Assembly: GCF_036384435.1 (NCBI RefSeq)
Contig: NZ_DASVMI010000135.1
Location: 1 to 64,000, forward strand
Source: GSA-30 sp036384435
Lineage (GTDB): Bacteria; Pseudomonadota; Gammaproteobacteria; Xanthomonadales; Rhodanobacteraceae
DNA: 64,000 nt
Direction of reading: 5' to 3'
Positions 1 to 6,883 of the stretch are shown here, piece after piece. The notes under the pieces were generated by a model. It saw nothing but the letters and a program-made list of their open reading frames with translations, ran no database searches and was not told the origin of the DNA. The translations under genes and the position numbers were made by a program. The number at the start of each line of letters is the position of its first letter. Within the stretch, counting starts at the first letter, position 1.

Positions 1-428
1 TCATCACGCGATTTCACGCTGCGCGTCACCGGCAGCGCTTCCTTGACGATTTTTTCCATCTCCGCCTCGATCTTGACCAGGTCGTCAGGCGTAAAAGGAC
101 GCTCATAGGCGAAGTCGTAATAGAAGCCGTTGTCGATCACCGGGCCAATGGTGACCTGCGCGCCGGGGTACAAACGCTGCACGGCCTGCGCCAGGAGATG
201 CGCGGTGGAATGGCGCAGGATGTCCAGCGCTTCCGGACTCTTCTCCGTGACGATCTCAAGGCTGGCGTCATGGTCGATGGCAAAACCGGCATCAACCAAC
301 CTGCCATCGACCTTGCCCGCCAGAGTAGCCTTGGCCAGGCCCGCGCCAATGGAGGCGGCGACATCCTGCACCGTCACCGGGTGCTCGAAAGGGCGTTTGC
401 TGCCGTCGGGTAGCGTGATCTGGATCAT
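1..428 (-). CDS. thrS: Threonine--tRNA ligase, N-terminal part (gene runs off the window)
   Basis: Cytoplasmic enzyme that charges tRNA-Thr. Only the first 142 codons are present. They begin MIQITLPDGS, typical of the N-terminal TGS domain (about residues 1-62), followed by the start of the editing (SAD) domain with the HSTAHLLAQAV motif. The zinc site and catalytic core lie beyond base 1. The ATG at 426-428 is the natural start for the family, with an AGGT element about 8 bases upstream. The gene is preceded by a roughly 220-base leader that contains a short Thr-rich reading frame, a rho-independent terminator-like hairpin and a second hairpin close to the start codon; these are listed separately and suggest control by threonine or charged tRNA-Thr. 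Identity is certain; the regulatory model is inferred. Confidence 0.95.
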   Translation of the reverse strand, partial: MIQITLPDGSKRPFEHPVTVQDVAASIGAGLAKATLAGKVDGRLVDAGFAIDHDASLEIVTEKSPEALDILRHSTAHLLAQAVQRLYPGAQVTIGPVIDNGFYYDFAYERPFTPDDLVKIEAEMEKIVKEALPVTRSVKSRD

Positions 429-449
429 GAGAGTTACCTGATATGTAGC

Positions 450-477
450 TCGGTGCCCGGTTTCCAATGGGCACCGA
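450..477 (-). promoter_or_regulatory. Hairpin in the thrS leader just upstream of the ribosome binding site
   Basis: A perfect 9-bp inverted repeat, TCGGTGCCC / GGGCACCGA, around a 10-base loop that reads ATTGGAAACC in the mRNA sense. It ends about 20 bases before the thrS start codon. In E. coli, thrS mRNA carries tRNA-Thr-like arms in this position that ThrRS binds to block its own translation. The loop here contains UUGGAAA, one base from the UUGGUAA of many tRNA-Thr(GGU) anticodon loops. The hairpin is seen; the operator role is a guess. Confidence 0.4.
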
Positions 478-516
478 CATGCGTTTCGGGAAAATCGGGC
501 GCTTGAAGGCAGCCAC

Positions 517-540
517 AAAAAAAGGCGCCACTGCGCCCTT
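517..540 (-). terminator. Rho-independent terminator / attenuator ahead of thrS
   Basis: On the minus strand, arms AAGGGCGC and GCGCCTTT (8 pairs with one G-U) enclose an AGTG loop, and the 3' arm runs into seven T residues. It lies about 90 bases upstream of the thrS start and about 30 bases after the stop of the Thr-codon leader peptide. A segment CGCCAC (plus-strand 559-564) between leader and terminator is complementary to GTGGCG in the 3' half of the terminator (526-531), so a competing antiterminator is possible. It could instead be the terminator of the cupin gene, but that gene ends more than 200 bases further upstream. Confidence 0.6.
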
Positions 541-571
541 AGATGAAAAATACGAGGCGTGGCGGACGGTG

Positions 572-595
572 CTAGGGAAAGGTCGTAGTTGCCAT
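572..595 (-). CDS. Putative thrS leader peptide MATTTFP
   Basis: A seven-codon reading frame, ATG GCA ACT ACG ACC TTT CCC TAG, with three consecutive threonine codons. It sits between a promoter-like TTGACA box and the terminator-like hairpin upstream of thrS. Runs of codons for the regulating amino acid, followed by a terminator, are the hallmark of ribosome-mediated attenuation in proteobacterial amino-acid genes. The weak point is the ribosome binding site: only a poor GAG lies about 12 bases upstream. Three Thr codons in seven at exactly this place is unlikely by chance, but the peptide is not proven to be translated. Confidence 0.55.
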   Translation of the reverse strand: MATTTFP

Positions 596-659
596 GTCGC
601 ACACTCGGCCGGCGCATTGACGCGGGCCACCTTGATATCCGCAGCTTCAGAATGAGGGA

Positions 660-688
660 AAACTAATTTACAGTCGCCGGACTGTCAA
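660..688 (-). promoter_or_regulatory. Candidate thrS promoter with -35 box inside a palindrome
   Basis: A perfect -35 hexamer TTGACA (plus-strand 683-688) faces thrS. A 17-base spacer leads to a poor -10 (TAGTTT at 660-665). The -35 lies in the centre of an inverted repeat, GCCGGA (676-681) / TCCGGC (689-694). Transcription from here would start near base 652 and produce the leader that holds the Thr peptide and the attenuator. The -10 is weak, so exact use is uncertain. Confidence 0.4.
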
Positions 689-761
689 TCCGGCAAAGGA
701 GATGCCCGGCCCAGATCAAGGTTCGCTCGGACCGGGCTTGTCATACATTATTTCATGCCGG

Positions 762-1229
762 TCAGCGCCCAGGCATACCGCCTTGGCTGGACTTGGGCTG
801 GGCGGAGACGACCGGAATAGACAGCGGCACGCCTTCGGCTCCCGCATAGAACACCAGCAGCATGGCAGACTGGTCACCGGTATAGCCTCGGTGAGCAGCG
901 TGCACCATCTCACCCATGGCTTCGCCCGCCCGAAGCCGACGCTTGCTGCCATCAGCGCGCTTTTCGACCGTCAACTCACCGGACAGCACATAAGCGGCAT
1001 TGATCACGGGATGCTCATGCCAGGACAACCGGCTGTGCGGAGGTATGAAAATGCGCAGCACCGACACCTGCGGCTGCCCTGCCGGGTAGGCACGATACAA
1101 AGCCCCATCCCAAGACCGCGACGACTGAAGCAGTGTTTCCGATACCACCTCTGCGGCATGAGCTTGCGAAAACCATCCCGCCAAGCAAAACCATCCCATG
1201 CACGATATCCATGGCAACTTCCTGTTCAC
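762..1229 (-). CDS. Secreted cupin-domain protein
   Basis: A 155-residue protein with an N-terminal signal peptide (hydrophobic stretch, cleavage likely after SQAHAA near residue 26) and one conserved cupin_2 barrel. The first cupin motif is visible as SWHEHPVINAAYVLSGELTV (about residues 69-88), with two metal-type histidines and a glutamate downstream; the second motif is around MVHAAHRGYTGD. The start is GTG at 1229, chosen because a GGAG element lies 6 bases upstream; an in-frame ATG exists 10 codons later. The likely role is a small periplasmic metal-binding protein of unknown substrate. It stands alone between thrS and a HemJ-like gene, all on the minus strand. Confidence 0.7.
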   Translation of the reverse strand: MNRKLPWISCMGWFCLAGWFSQAHAAEVVSETLLQSSRSWDGALYRAYPAGQPQVSVLRIFIPPHSRLSWHEHPVINAAYVLSGELTVEKRADGSKRRLRAGEAMGEMVHAAHRGYTGDQSAMLLVFYAGAEGVPLSIPVVSAQPKSSQGGMPGR

Positions 1230-1380
1230 GACAATCTCCGTAAGCGCCTATCGGCGCGAGAGACTTCAGTCTCCAGACTTGACCACACGCAGGATGTCAG
1301 TGATTTCCCATGAATTCTGTCCGTTCTCACCTGAGAGCGGCCTATTAGGGCGGCTCATTCCAGACATTCCGCGCGGTGAT

Positions 1381-1800
1381 TCAGAACGGCTTGGCTAACA
1401 CCAGGTAGATCACACCCAGCACCAAAAGGATCGGCAGTTCGTTGAGCCAGCGCAGCGACCTGGCTTTCGGCAACGCCCCCCCGGCCATGGAGCGTTTGAG
1501 CATGCGTCCCGTCCAGACGTAGAACGCCAGCAGTAGCACGACTAGTCCCAGCTTGGCATGCAGCCAGCCGCCGCTGATGTGAAACGCTAACCACAGCACT
1601 AATCCACAGATGAACGCCAGACCGAACATCACGTGGCCGAATTTGTACAGTCGGCGCCCCATCAGTTCCAAGCGCCCGCGCACCGCCGGCTCCTGCCCTG
1701 CCTCGGCCAGATTGACCAGTATCCGCGGCAGGTAGAACACCGCCGCCACCCAGGCCATCACAAACAACACGTGCAGACTCTTGACCAGGAAATAAGCCAT
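1381..1800 (-). CDS. HemJ/CopD-like four-helix membrane protein (UPF0093 family)
   Basis: About 139 residues with four predicted membrane helices. The N-terminal signature MAYFLVKSLHVLFVMAWVAA, with a buried His and Arg (YLPRI), is typical of the CopD-like / HemJ superfamily, whose best-known member is the haem-binding protoporphyrinogen oxidase HemJ. I prefer the ATG at 1800 over the upstream in-frame start at 1824, because the family begins at this helix. Family membership is fairly secure; whether this copy is the working HemJ cannot be decided without knowing whether hemG or hemY exists elsewhere. Confidence 0.65.
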   Translation of the reverse strand: MAYFLVKSLHVLFVMAWVAAVFYLPRILVNLAEAGQEPAVRGRLELMGRRLYKFGHVMFGLAFICGLVLWLAFHISGGWLHAKLGLVVLLLAFYVWTGRMLKRSMAGGALPKARSLRWLNELPILLVLGVIYLVLAKPF

Positions 1801-1864
1801 TAGATGCTCCGGCACTGAAAACAAAAACGGCGCGAACCCAAGGGCCGCGCCGTTTTTACGGTAT

Positions 1865-1939
1865 TGGTGGGCGGTACAAGGATCGAACTTGTGACCCCTA
1901 CCATGTCAAGGTAGTGCTCTACCGCTGAGCTAACCGCCC
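1865..1939 (-). tRNA. tRNA-Val (anticodon GAC)
   Basis: A cloverleaf reads from base 1939 downward. The acceptor arm GGGCGGT pairs with ACCGCCC, with A as discriminator and an encoded CCA. The D arm is GCTCAGCGGTAGAGC, the anticodon arm CTACC-TTGACAT-GGTAG gives anticodon GAC, and the T arm contains GTTCGATCC. Length is 75 bases including CCA. Confidence 0.97.
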
Positions 1940-2143
1940 GTGAGCTGCACAGAATAGCAAGGGTAGAAACGGTACACAAGGGTTTCACCGAGGCTTCAAT
2001 GCAGACCTGGGCGATATGTCGGCAGGGGGCGCAAGGGCGCCCAGTCAAGGCAGATCGAAAATCTGTGCATGCAGCTTCGAAACCTCGGTACTTGCGAGCA
2101 CTGGCGTCCATGCCCACGCCACTACACGCTTCCCGTCCTTCGA

Positions 2144-4177
2144 TCAGCTCCCCCGCAACGCCTGGTTGCGCAGCTTGTTGATCTCATCGCGCAACCGGGC
2201 GGCTTCTTCGAATTCAAGGTTCTCTGCGTGCTTGTACATCTGGGCCTCGAGTTTCTTGATGGCGCTGGCTGCCTGCCCTGAGCTCATTGCGGCGTACTCG
2301 GCGCCTTCGTCAGCCACCATGGCGGCCTTGCCGCGCGCTCCCTTGCCACGCCCGCGACCGCCGGCTCCTTCGCTGCGCGCACCTTCCATGATGTCGGCGA
2401 TACGCCGAACGACCGATTGCGGGATGATGCCGTGCGCCTCGTTATAAGCCACCTGTTTTTCACGACGACGCTGGGTTTCGTCCATGGCCGCCTTCATCGA
2501 CCGCGTCACATTGTCGGCGTATAGGATCGCCTTGCCCCGCACGTTGCGCGCCGCGCGGCCGATAGTCTGAATCAGCGAACCGGTCGATCGCAAGAAGCCT
2601 TCCTTATCGGCATCCAGGATCGCCACCAACGAAACCTCCGGCATGTCCAGGCCCTCGCGCAACAAATTGATGCCCACCAGCACGTCGAACTCACCCAGGC
2701 GCAAGTCACGGATGATTTCCACGCGCTCGACCGTTTCGATGTCCGAGTGCAAGTAACGCACCTTGACGCCATGCTCGCCTAAATATTCGGTCAGATTCTC
2801 GGCCATGCGCTTGGTCAAGGTGGTGACCAGCACGCGGTCACCCATCGCCACACGCTTGTGGACTTCGCCCAGCAGATCATCGACCTGGGTGCGCACTGGT
2901 CGCACCTCGACTTCCGGATCGATCAGGCCAGTGGGACGCACCACCAATTCAACGATGGAATCGCCGGATTTTTCCAGCTCGTACTTGGCCGGCGTAGCCG
3001 ATACGAAGATCGAGCGCGGTGCGCGCCGCTCCCATTCCTCGAAACGCAACGGACGGTTATCCATCGCCGATGGCAAGCGAAAACCAAATTCCACCAGTGT
3101 TTCCTTCCGAGAACGGTCGCCTTTATACATGGCGCCCAACTGCGGAATGGTCACATGCGACTCATCGACTACCAGCAAGGCATCGGGAGGCAGGTAATCG
3201 AACAACGTCGGCGGCGGTTCGCCTGCCGAACGGCGCGTCAGGTGACGTGAATAATTCTCGATGCCCTGGCAGTAACCGACTTCGGCCATCATCTCCACGT
3301 CGAAACGCGTGCGCTGGTCCAGGCGTTGGGCTTCAACCAGCTTGTTTTCCTTAAAGAGATACTCCAGGCGATCCTTGAGTTCATCCTTGATGGTATCAAT
3401 GGCGTTGAGCACGCTTTCACGCGTGCTTGCGTAGTGCGTCCGTGGATAGACCGTGTAGCGAGGCACCTTACGCAAGGTCTCACCGGTGAGAGGGTCGAAC
3501 AACGAAAGATTTTCCACTTCGCCATCGAACAGCTCGATGCGTAGAGCCTCCGTTTCCGACTCGGCCGGGAATACGTCGATAATCTCGCCACGTACCCGAT
3601 AGGTGCCACGCCGCAATTCCAATTCGTTGCGCGTGTATTGCAATTCGGTAAGCTGCCTGATCAGCGCACGCTGCTCGATGTGTTCGCCACGCGCCAGAAT
3701 CAGGCGTAGCGACAGGTAATCCTCCGGATCACCCAAGCCGTAGATCGCCGACACGGTCGCCACGATCAAGGAGTCCTTGCGCGACAACAAAGCCTTAGTC
3801 GCGGCCAGGCGCATCTGCTCGATGTGATCGTTGATCGAGGCGTCTTTCTCGATGAAGGTATCGGACGCCACCACATAAGCTTCGGGCTGGTAGTAATCGT
3901 AGTAGCTGACAAAGTATTCCACCGCGTTATGCGGGAAAAACTCCTTGAATTCGCCATAAAGCTGGGCAGCCAGGGTCTTATTGGGTGCCAGCACAATGGT
4001 CGGACGCTGGATCCTCTCGATCACATTGGCGATCGTGAAAGTCTTGCCCGATCCGGTCACGCCAAGCAAGGTCTGTGAGGCAAGACCGGCCTCGAATCCT
4101 TCGGTCAGGCGCTCGATGGCCGCCGGTTGATCGCCGGAGGGCTTGTATGGAGAAACGAGCTCGAAACGGTCAGTCAT
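2144..4177 (-). CDS. uvrB: Excinuclease ABC subunit B
   Basis: A 677-residue helicase-like subunit of the UvrABC nucleotide excision repair machine; it takes over damaged DNA from UvrA and positions UvrC. Visible features in order are Walker A GVTGSGKT (residues 39-46), the tyrosine-rich damage-probing beta-hairpin around VSYYDYYQPEAY (about 92-103), the DESH helicase motif II (about 337), the helicase C-terminal motifs ending QTIGRAARN, and the C-terminal UVR (UvrC-binding) helix near residues 632-667. Length and start match the family. A Gly/Arg/Lys-rich linker lies before the UVR motif. A 12-bp palindrome lies 40 bases upstream; no obvious LexA box of the usual type is visible. Confidence 0.98.
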   Translation of the reverse strand: MTDRFELVSPYKPSGDQPAAIERLTEGFEAGLASQTLLGVTGSGKTFTIANVIERIQRPTIVLAPNKTLAAQLYGEFKEFFPHNAVEYFVSYYDYYQPEAYVVASDTFIEKDASINDHIEQMRLAATKALLSRKDSLIVATVSAIYGLGDPEDYLSLRLILARGEHIEQRALIRQLTELQYTRNELELRRGTYRVRGEIIDVFPAESETEALRIELFDGEVENLSLFDPLTGETLRKVPRYTVYPRTHYASTRESVLNAIDTIKDELKDRLEYLFKENKLVEAQRLDQRTRFDVEMMAEVGYCQGIENYSRHLTRRSAGEPPPTLFDYLPPDALLVVDESHVTIPQLGAMYKGDRSRKETLVEFGFRLPSAMDNRPLRFEEWERRAPRSIFVSATPAKYELEKSGDSIVELVVRPTGLIDPEVEVRPVRTQVDDLLGEVHKRVAMGDRVLVTTLTKRMAENLTEYLGEHGVKVRYLHSDIETVERVEIIRDLRLGEFDVLVGINLLREGLDMPEVSLVAILDADKEGFLRSTGSLIQTIGRAARNVRGKAILYADNVTRSMKAAMDETQRRREKQVAYNEAHGIIPQSVVRRIADIMEGARSEGAGGRGRGKGARGKAAMVADEGAEYAAMSSGQAASAIKKLEAQMYKHAENLEFEEAARLRDEINKLRNQALRGS

Positions 4178-4216
4178 GCCGATGGAGATGAGGTCAGATA
4201 GGGCATTTTAAATCAC

Positions 4217-4243
4217 CCCTGCTGACACAGAGTGTCAGCAGGG
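4217..4243. repeat. Perfect 12-bp inverted repeat between uvrB and the FimT-like gene
   Basis: CCCTGCTGACAC and GTGTCAGCAGGG are exact reverse complements around AGA. The element lies 40 bases upstream of uvrB and 87 bases upstream of the FimT-like gene. On the minus strand it is followed by TGATTTAAAAT, a possible -10 for uvrB, which would put the palindrome over the -35 region as an operator-like site. No T run follows on either side, so it is a poor terminator. Confidence 0.5.
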
Positions 4244-4329
4244 AATGAAGACAACCGATTGTCCGCACCGGCGTCGCCGATCTGCCACTTTGTCCATCCT
4301 GTCAAGCTTTCACCGCCAAGGACCATCGG

Positions 4330-4854
4330 ATGCGGCCTCAACGGGTCGGCGGCATGACCCTCCTGGGAGCCCTTATCGGTATCTCCATCATCGCCTTATT
4401 GAGCTGCGTCGCCATGCCTGCATGGAATCGGATGCTGGTCAGGCATCGCCTGAGCAGTGCCCAGGGCGATCTACTAAGCAACCTGGCGTTCGCACGCGCC
4501 ACCGCAGTCAACCGGGGTCGGACCATCATCGTTTGCCCATCCCTGGACGGTCATCAGTGCGCAGCCGCAGGTTGGCAATCAGGCTGGATCATCGGCCATG
4601 CCAGATCCAGCACTTCTCAGGCATCCGGGCGCATGGATGGCCCACCATTGCGTGTCGAGTCCGCGCACCGCGGACTCATCATCAGCGCCACATCCGGGCG
4701 CTCCCATATTCAGTTCCGACCGGACGGGAGCGCCATGGGCAGCAATATTACGCTCACATTGTGCGCTCGAGCCGCCCCTCATGGGCTCACGGTGATCGTG
4801 GCCAATTCCGGTCGCATTCGGGCCGGTCGACATGCAGTTTGTCCGTCTGATTGA
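4330..4854 (+). CDS. GspH/FimT family pseudopilin with atypical leader
   Basis: 174 residues. A short basic leader MRPQRVGG is followed by a hydrophobic helix (about residues 9-31). A beta-rich C-terminal region then shows the GspH/FimT pattern: LLSNLAFARATAVNRG, IIVCPSLDG, GWIIGHA, IQFRPDGSAMG, and a final CPSD. Family members are minor pilins that prime type IV pili or type II secretion pseudopili. Here the residue expected to be Glu5 of the mature protein is Gly (GMTLLGAL in place of the usual GFTLIEL), which would alter assembly or methylation. The gene stands apart from the main pilus locus, and its 3' end overlaps the opposing membrane-protein gene by 68 bases. Confidence 0.75.
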   Translation: MRPQRVGGMTLLGALIGISIIALLSCVAMPAWNRMLVRHRLSSAQGDLLSNLAFARATAVNRGRTIIVCPSLDGHQCAAAGWQSGWIIGHARSSTSQASGRMDGPPLRVESAHRGLIISATSGRSHIQFRPDGSAMGSNITLTLCARAAPHGLTVIVANSGRIRAGRHAVCPSD

Positions 4855-6676
4855 TAGCCTGCATGTTCCCCGCCCAATCCACACCATGACAGGACTGGCG
4901 TGTTTGCAGGCATACAGCGCCGTGGCGAATCGCGCCCAGGCCATCACACGAGGCCTTGCCGCCGATCGACAACATTGCATCCGCTTTCCGCGGATTCGCC
5001 TCCTGTTGTAACTGCAAATAGGGCCTCAGCTGACCACCCGCCTCGCGGTGGGAGAGGTCAAGGATGACTTGAGCGTCAAGAATATAGGGCACCCAATGCC
5101 CATAGTAAAAATCAGCTGGAGTTTCCCCCAACATCACCACGCTGTCCGGCAGGCGCTTCTCAACGGCTGAAGCCATCGCCATAAGATCGTAGGTCACGCG
5201 ACGATCTGCCGAAAACTCCCAATCGCGCCGGATGAGCCGGCCGTCGCGCAGCACCATGACAGCCAGGACCGCCACGCATGCCAACAGAGCCGGATGACGC
5301 CACTTGCGTGACCAGTGCTGCGACTGGCATTCAACCAGCACCACCGCAGCGCACGCCAGCATGCCACCCAGTATTGGCGCGATGAAATACTGGCTCAGCT
5401 TGAATCCGCCGTAAGGGAAATTGCGTACCACCATGGCCGCCAGCGCCAAGCCATAAGCGACCAGGATCGCCGTCTGCATGGCCTGAATCACCTTGCCTAC
5501 CAGATGGCGCGACAGCACGCGCCAACTCAACACCAGGATCGCTGCGGCAGCAAGCGCCATCGCCACCCCCGCATACATGTTTCCGTCGCGCTCGGACGCA
5601 TCAGCATGACTGAGATCATGCGCGGCGACGAACGCATGCCAGGAACCGGCCGCGGCCCATGGGAACAGGCAACACGCCAAGCCAATCTCCAGCAGCATCC
5701 AGGCCCAGGCAACCATGCAGCCCCGCACACCCCATAGGCGAATCGACGCCAGTATCGCCAAGCCCCGCATAAATCCCACGAACAATAGCAATTCCGGATA
5801 CGTGGACATCAGTCCACCAATCAACAGCACGGCCGCCAGCAGGAAGGTCCTGCGACGGGGCATCATGAACAGCCCCACGTAGCCGGCCGCGGCCGGCAGA
5901 GTCATCAGATTGGGAAAATTGGAATTGATGGCGACGAAGAGCAACGTCGGACAGATGAAAGCCAGCGCAAGCAACATCAACCAGTCACGCCTGCGGACTG
6001 GCTCAGCCTCCGGCGGCACGAATATGAGCAAGGACAACAGGCTCGCGATCAGACCTGCCGCTTGAAGGCCGTTATAGAGATAGATCGGATCACGCCCAGC
6101 CCATGCACTCAAGAGTGCGAGAAATCCCTCCGAACCGACCCTTGGCTCGATGGCACCCTGACCGAAGTACATCCGGGCCAGATAAAACGCGGGATGCGCG
6201 GGATCGAAATCCGCAGCGCCGTCGAAGGCATGCCCCAGCATGTAACGCGCATTGATCGTGAAATAGATCGAATCGGTATTTCTTGAGCCATCGAAGGTCA
6301 CCACGTTCTGCAGCATGGGCAGATTGATGACCACAATGAGCAGCAGGGCCAGCGCCGCAGCCATTGCCAGTCGCCACGCTTCGGCCATCAACAGGTTTTT
6401 CGCCTGTATGCGCACCTGCCTGCAAAACCACAACGCCAAGCCTGCGCCAACACACGCAGCTAACAGCCAGTACGCGGCGGATGTCATCGGAACCAGTATC
6501 TGCGCTGCCCTGCAAATGAGGAGCACCAACGACAAACCGATCGCCAGGCCCATGCCTACTGATCGAACACCTTGTCGAAATCCAAGCAGGATGGCGATAG
6601 GCCAACCAAGCGCGAAAGGCAACGCCGAACCGACAAACAGCGCGTAAAGAAAGAACCAGTTCAAAGACATATCCAT
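4787..6676 (-). CDS. Polytopic membrane protein of unknown function
   Basis: 629 residues with roughly 12-13 predicted membrane helices between residues 5 and 485 and a soluble C-terminal region of about 140 residues. A longer non-membrane loop (about residues 120-205) follows helix 4 and contains TDSIYFTINARYMLGH and a GSEGFL segment. The layout resembles GT-C glycosyltransferases or O-antigen polymerases, but I do not recognise a diagnostic motif and make no functional call. The start at 6676 (MDMSLNWFFLY) places the first helix right at the N-terminus. The last 68 bases overlap the end of the opposing FimT-like gene, so the C-terminal tail is read from both strands. Confidence 0.7.
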   Translation of the reverse strand: MDMSLNWFFLYALFVGSALPFALGWPIAILLGFRQGVRSVGMGLAIGLSLVLLICRAAQILVPMTSAAYWLLAACVGAGLALWFCRQVRIQAKNLLMAEAWRLAMAAALALLLIVVINLPMLQNVVTFDGSRNTDSIYFTINARYMLGHAFDGAADFDPAHPAFYLARMYFGQGAIEPRVGSEGFLALLSAWAGRDPIYLYNGLQAAGLIASLLSLLIFVPPEAEPVRRRDWLMLLALAFICPTLLFVAINSNFPNLMTLPAAAGYVGLFMMPRRRTFLLAAVLLIGGLMSTYPELLLFVGFMRGLAILASIRLWGVRGCMVAWAWMLLEIGLACCLFPWAAAGSWHAFVAAHDLSHADASERDGNMYAGVAMALAAAAILVLSWRVLSRHLVGKVIQAMQTAILVAYGLALAAMVVRNFPYGGFKLSQYFIAPILGGMLACAAVVLVECQSQHWSRKWRHPALLACVAVLAVMVLRDGRLIRRDWEFSADRRVTYDLMAMASAVEKRLPDSVVMLGETPADFYYGHWVPYILDAQVILDLSHREAGGQLRPYLQLQQEANPRKADAMLSIGGKASCDGLGAIRHGAVCLQTRQSCHGVDWAGNMQAINQTDKLHVDRPECDRNWPRSP

Positions 6677-6833
6677 TCCTTGGGTTGCACAAGCACAGCC
6701 TTAGCGCCAAGTCCAAACCCATAGGTTAAGACGCGCACGCGATGCTGAAAACATCCGGCCGCCCGGATCGCGAGAACAATTGATACGTCGAGTTAAACCG
6801 AAAGCGCACTCACCGGCACTCACGGGCCAATCC

Positions 6834-6854
6834 AAATGTGATTGATTCTCATTT
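6834..6854 (+). promoter_or_regulatory. Fur box
   Basis: The 21 bases run from AAATG to CATTT and contain ATTGATTCTCATTT. They match the palindromic Fur consensus AAATGAGAATN-ATTCTCATTT at 18 of 20 specified positions. The site ends 29 bases before the start codon of the siderophore receptor gene, where Fur binding would block transcription when iron is plentiful. Confidence 0.8.
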
Positions 6855-6883
6855 TACTCCCGTGATGACCCGCAGAGCGCCCA

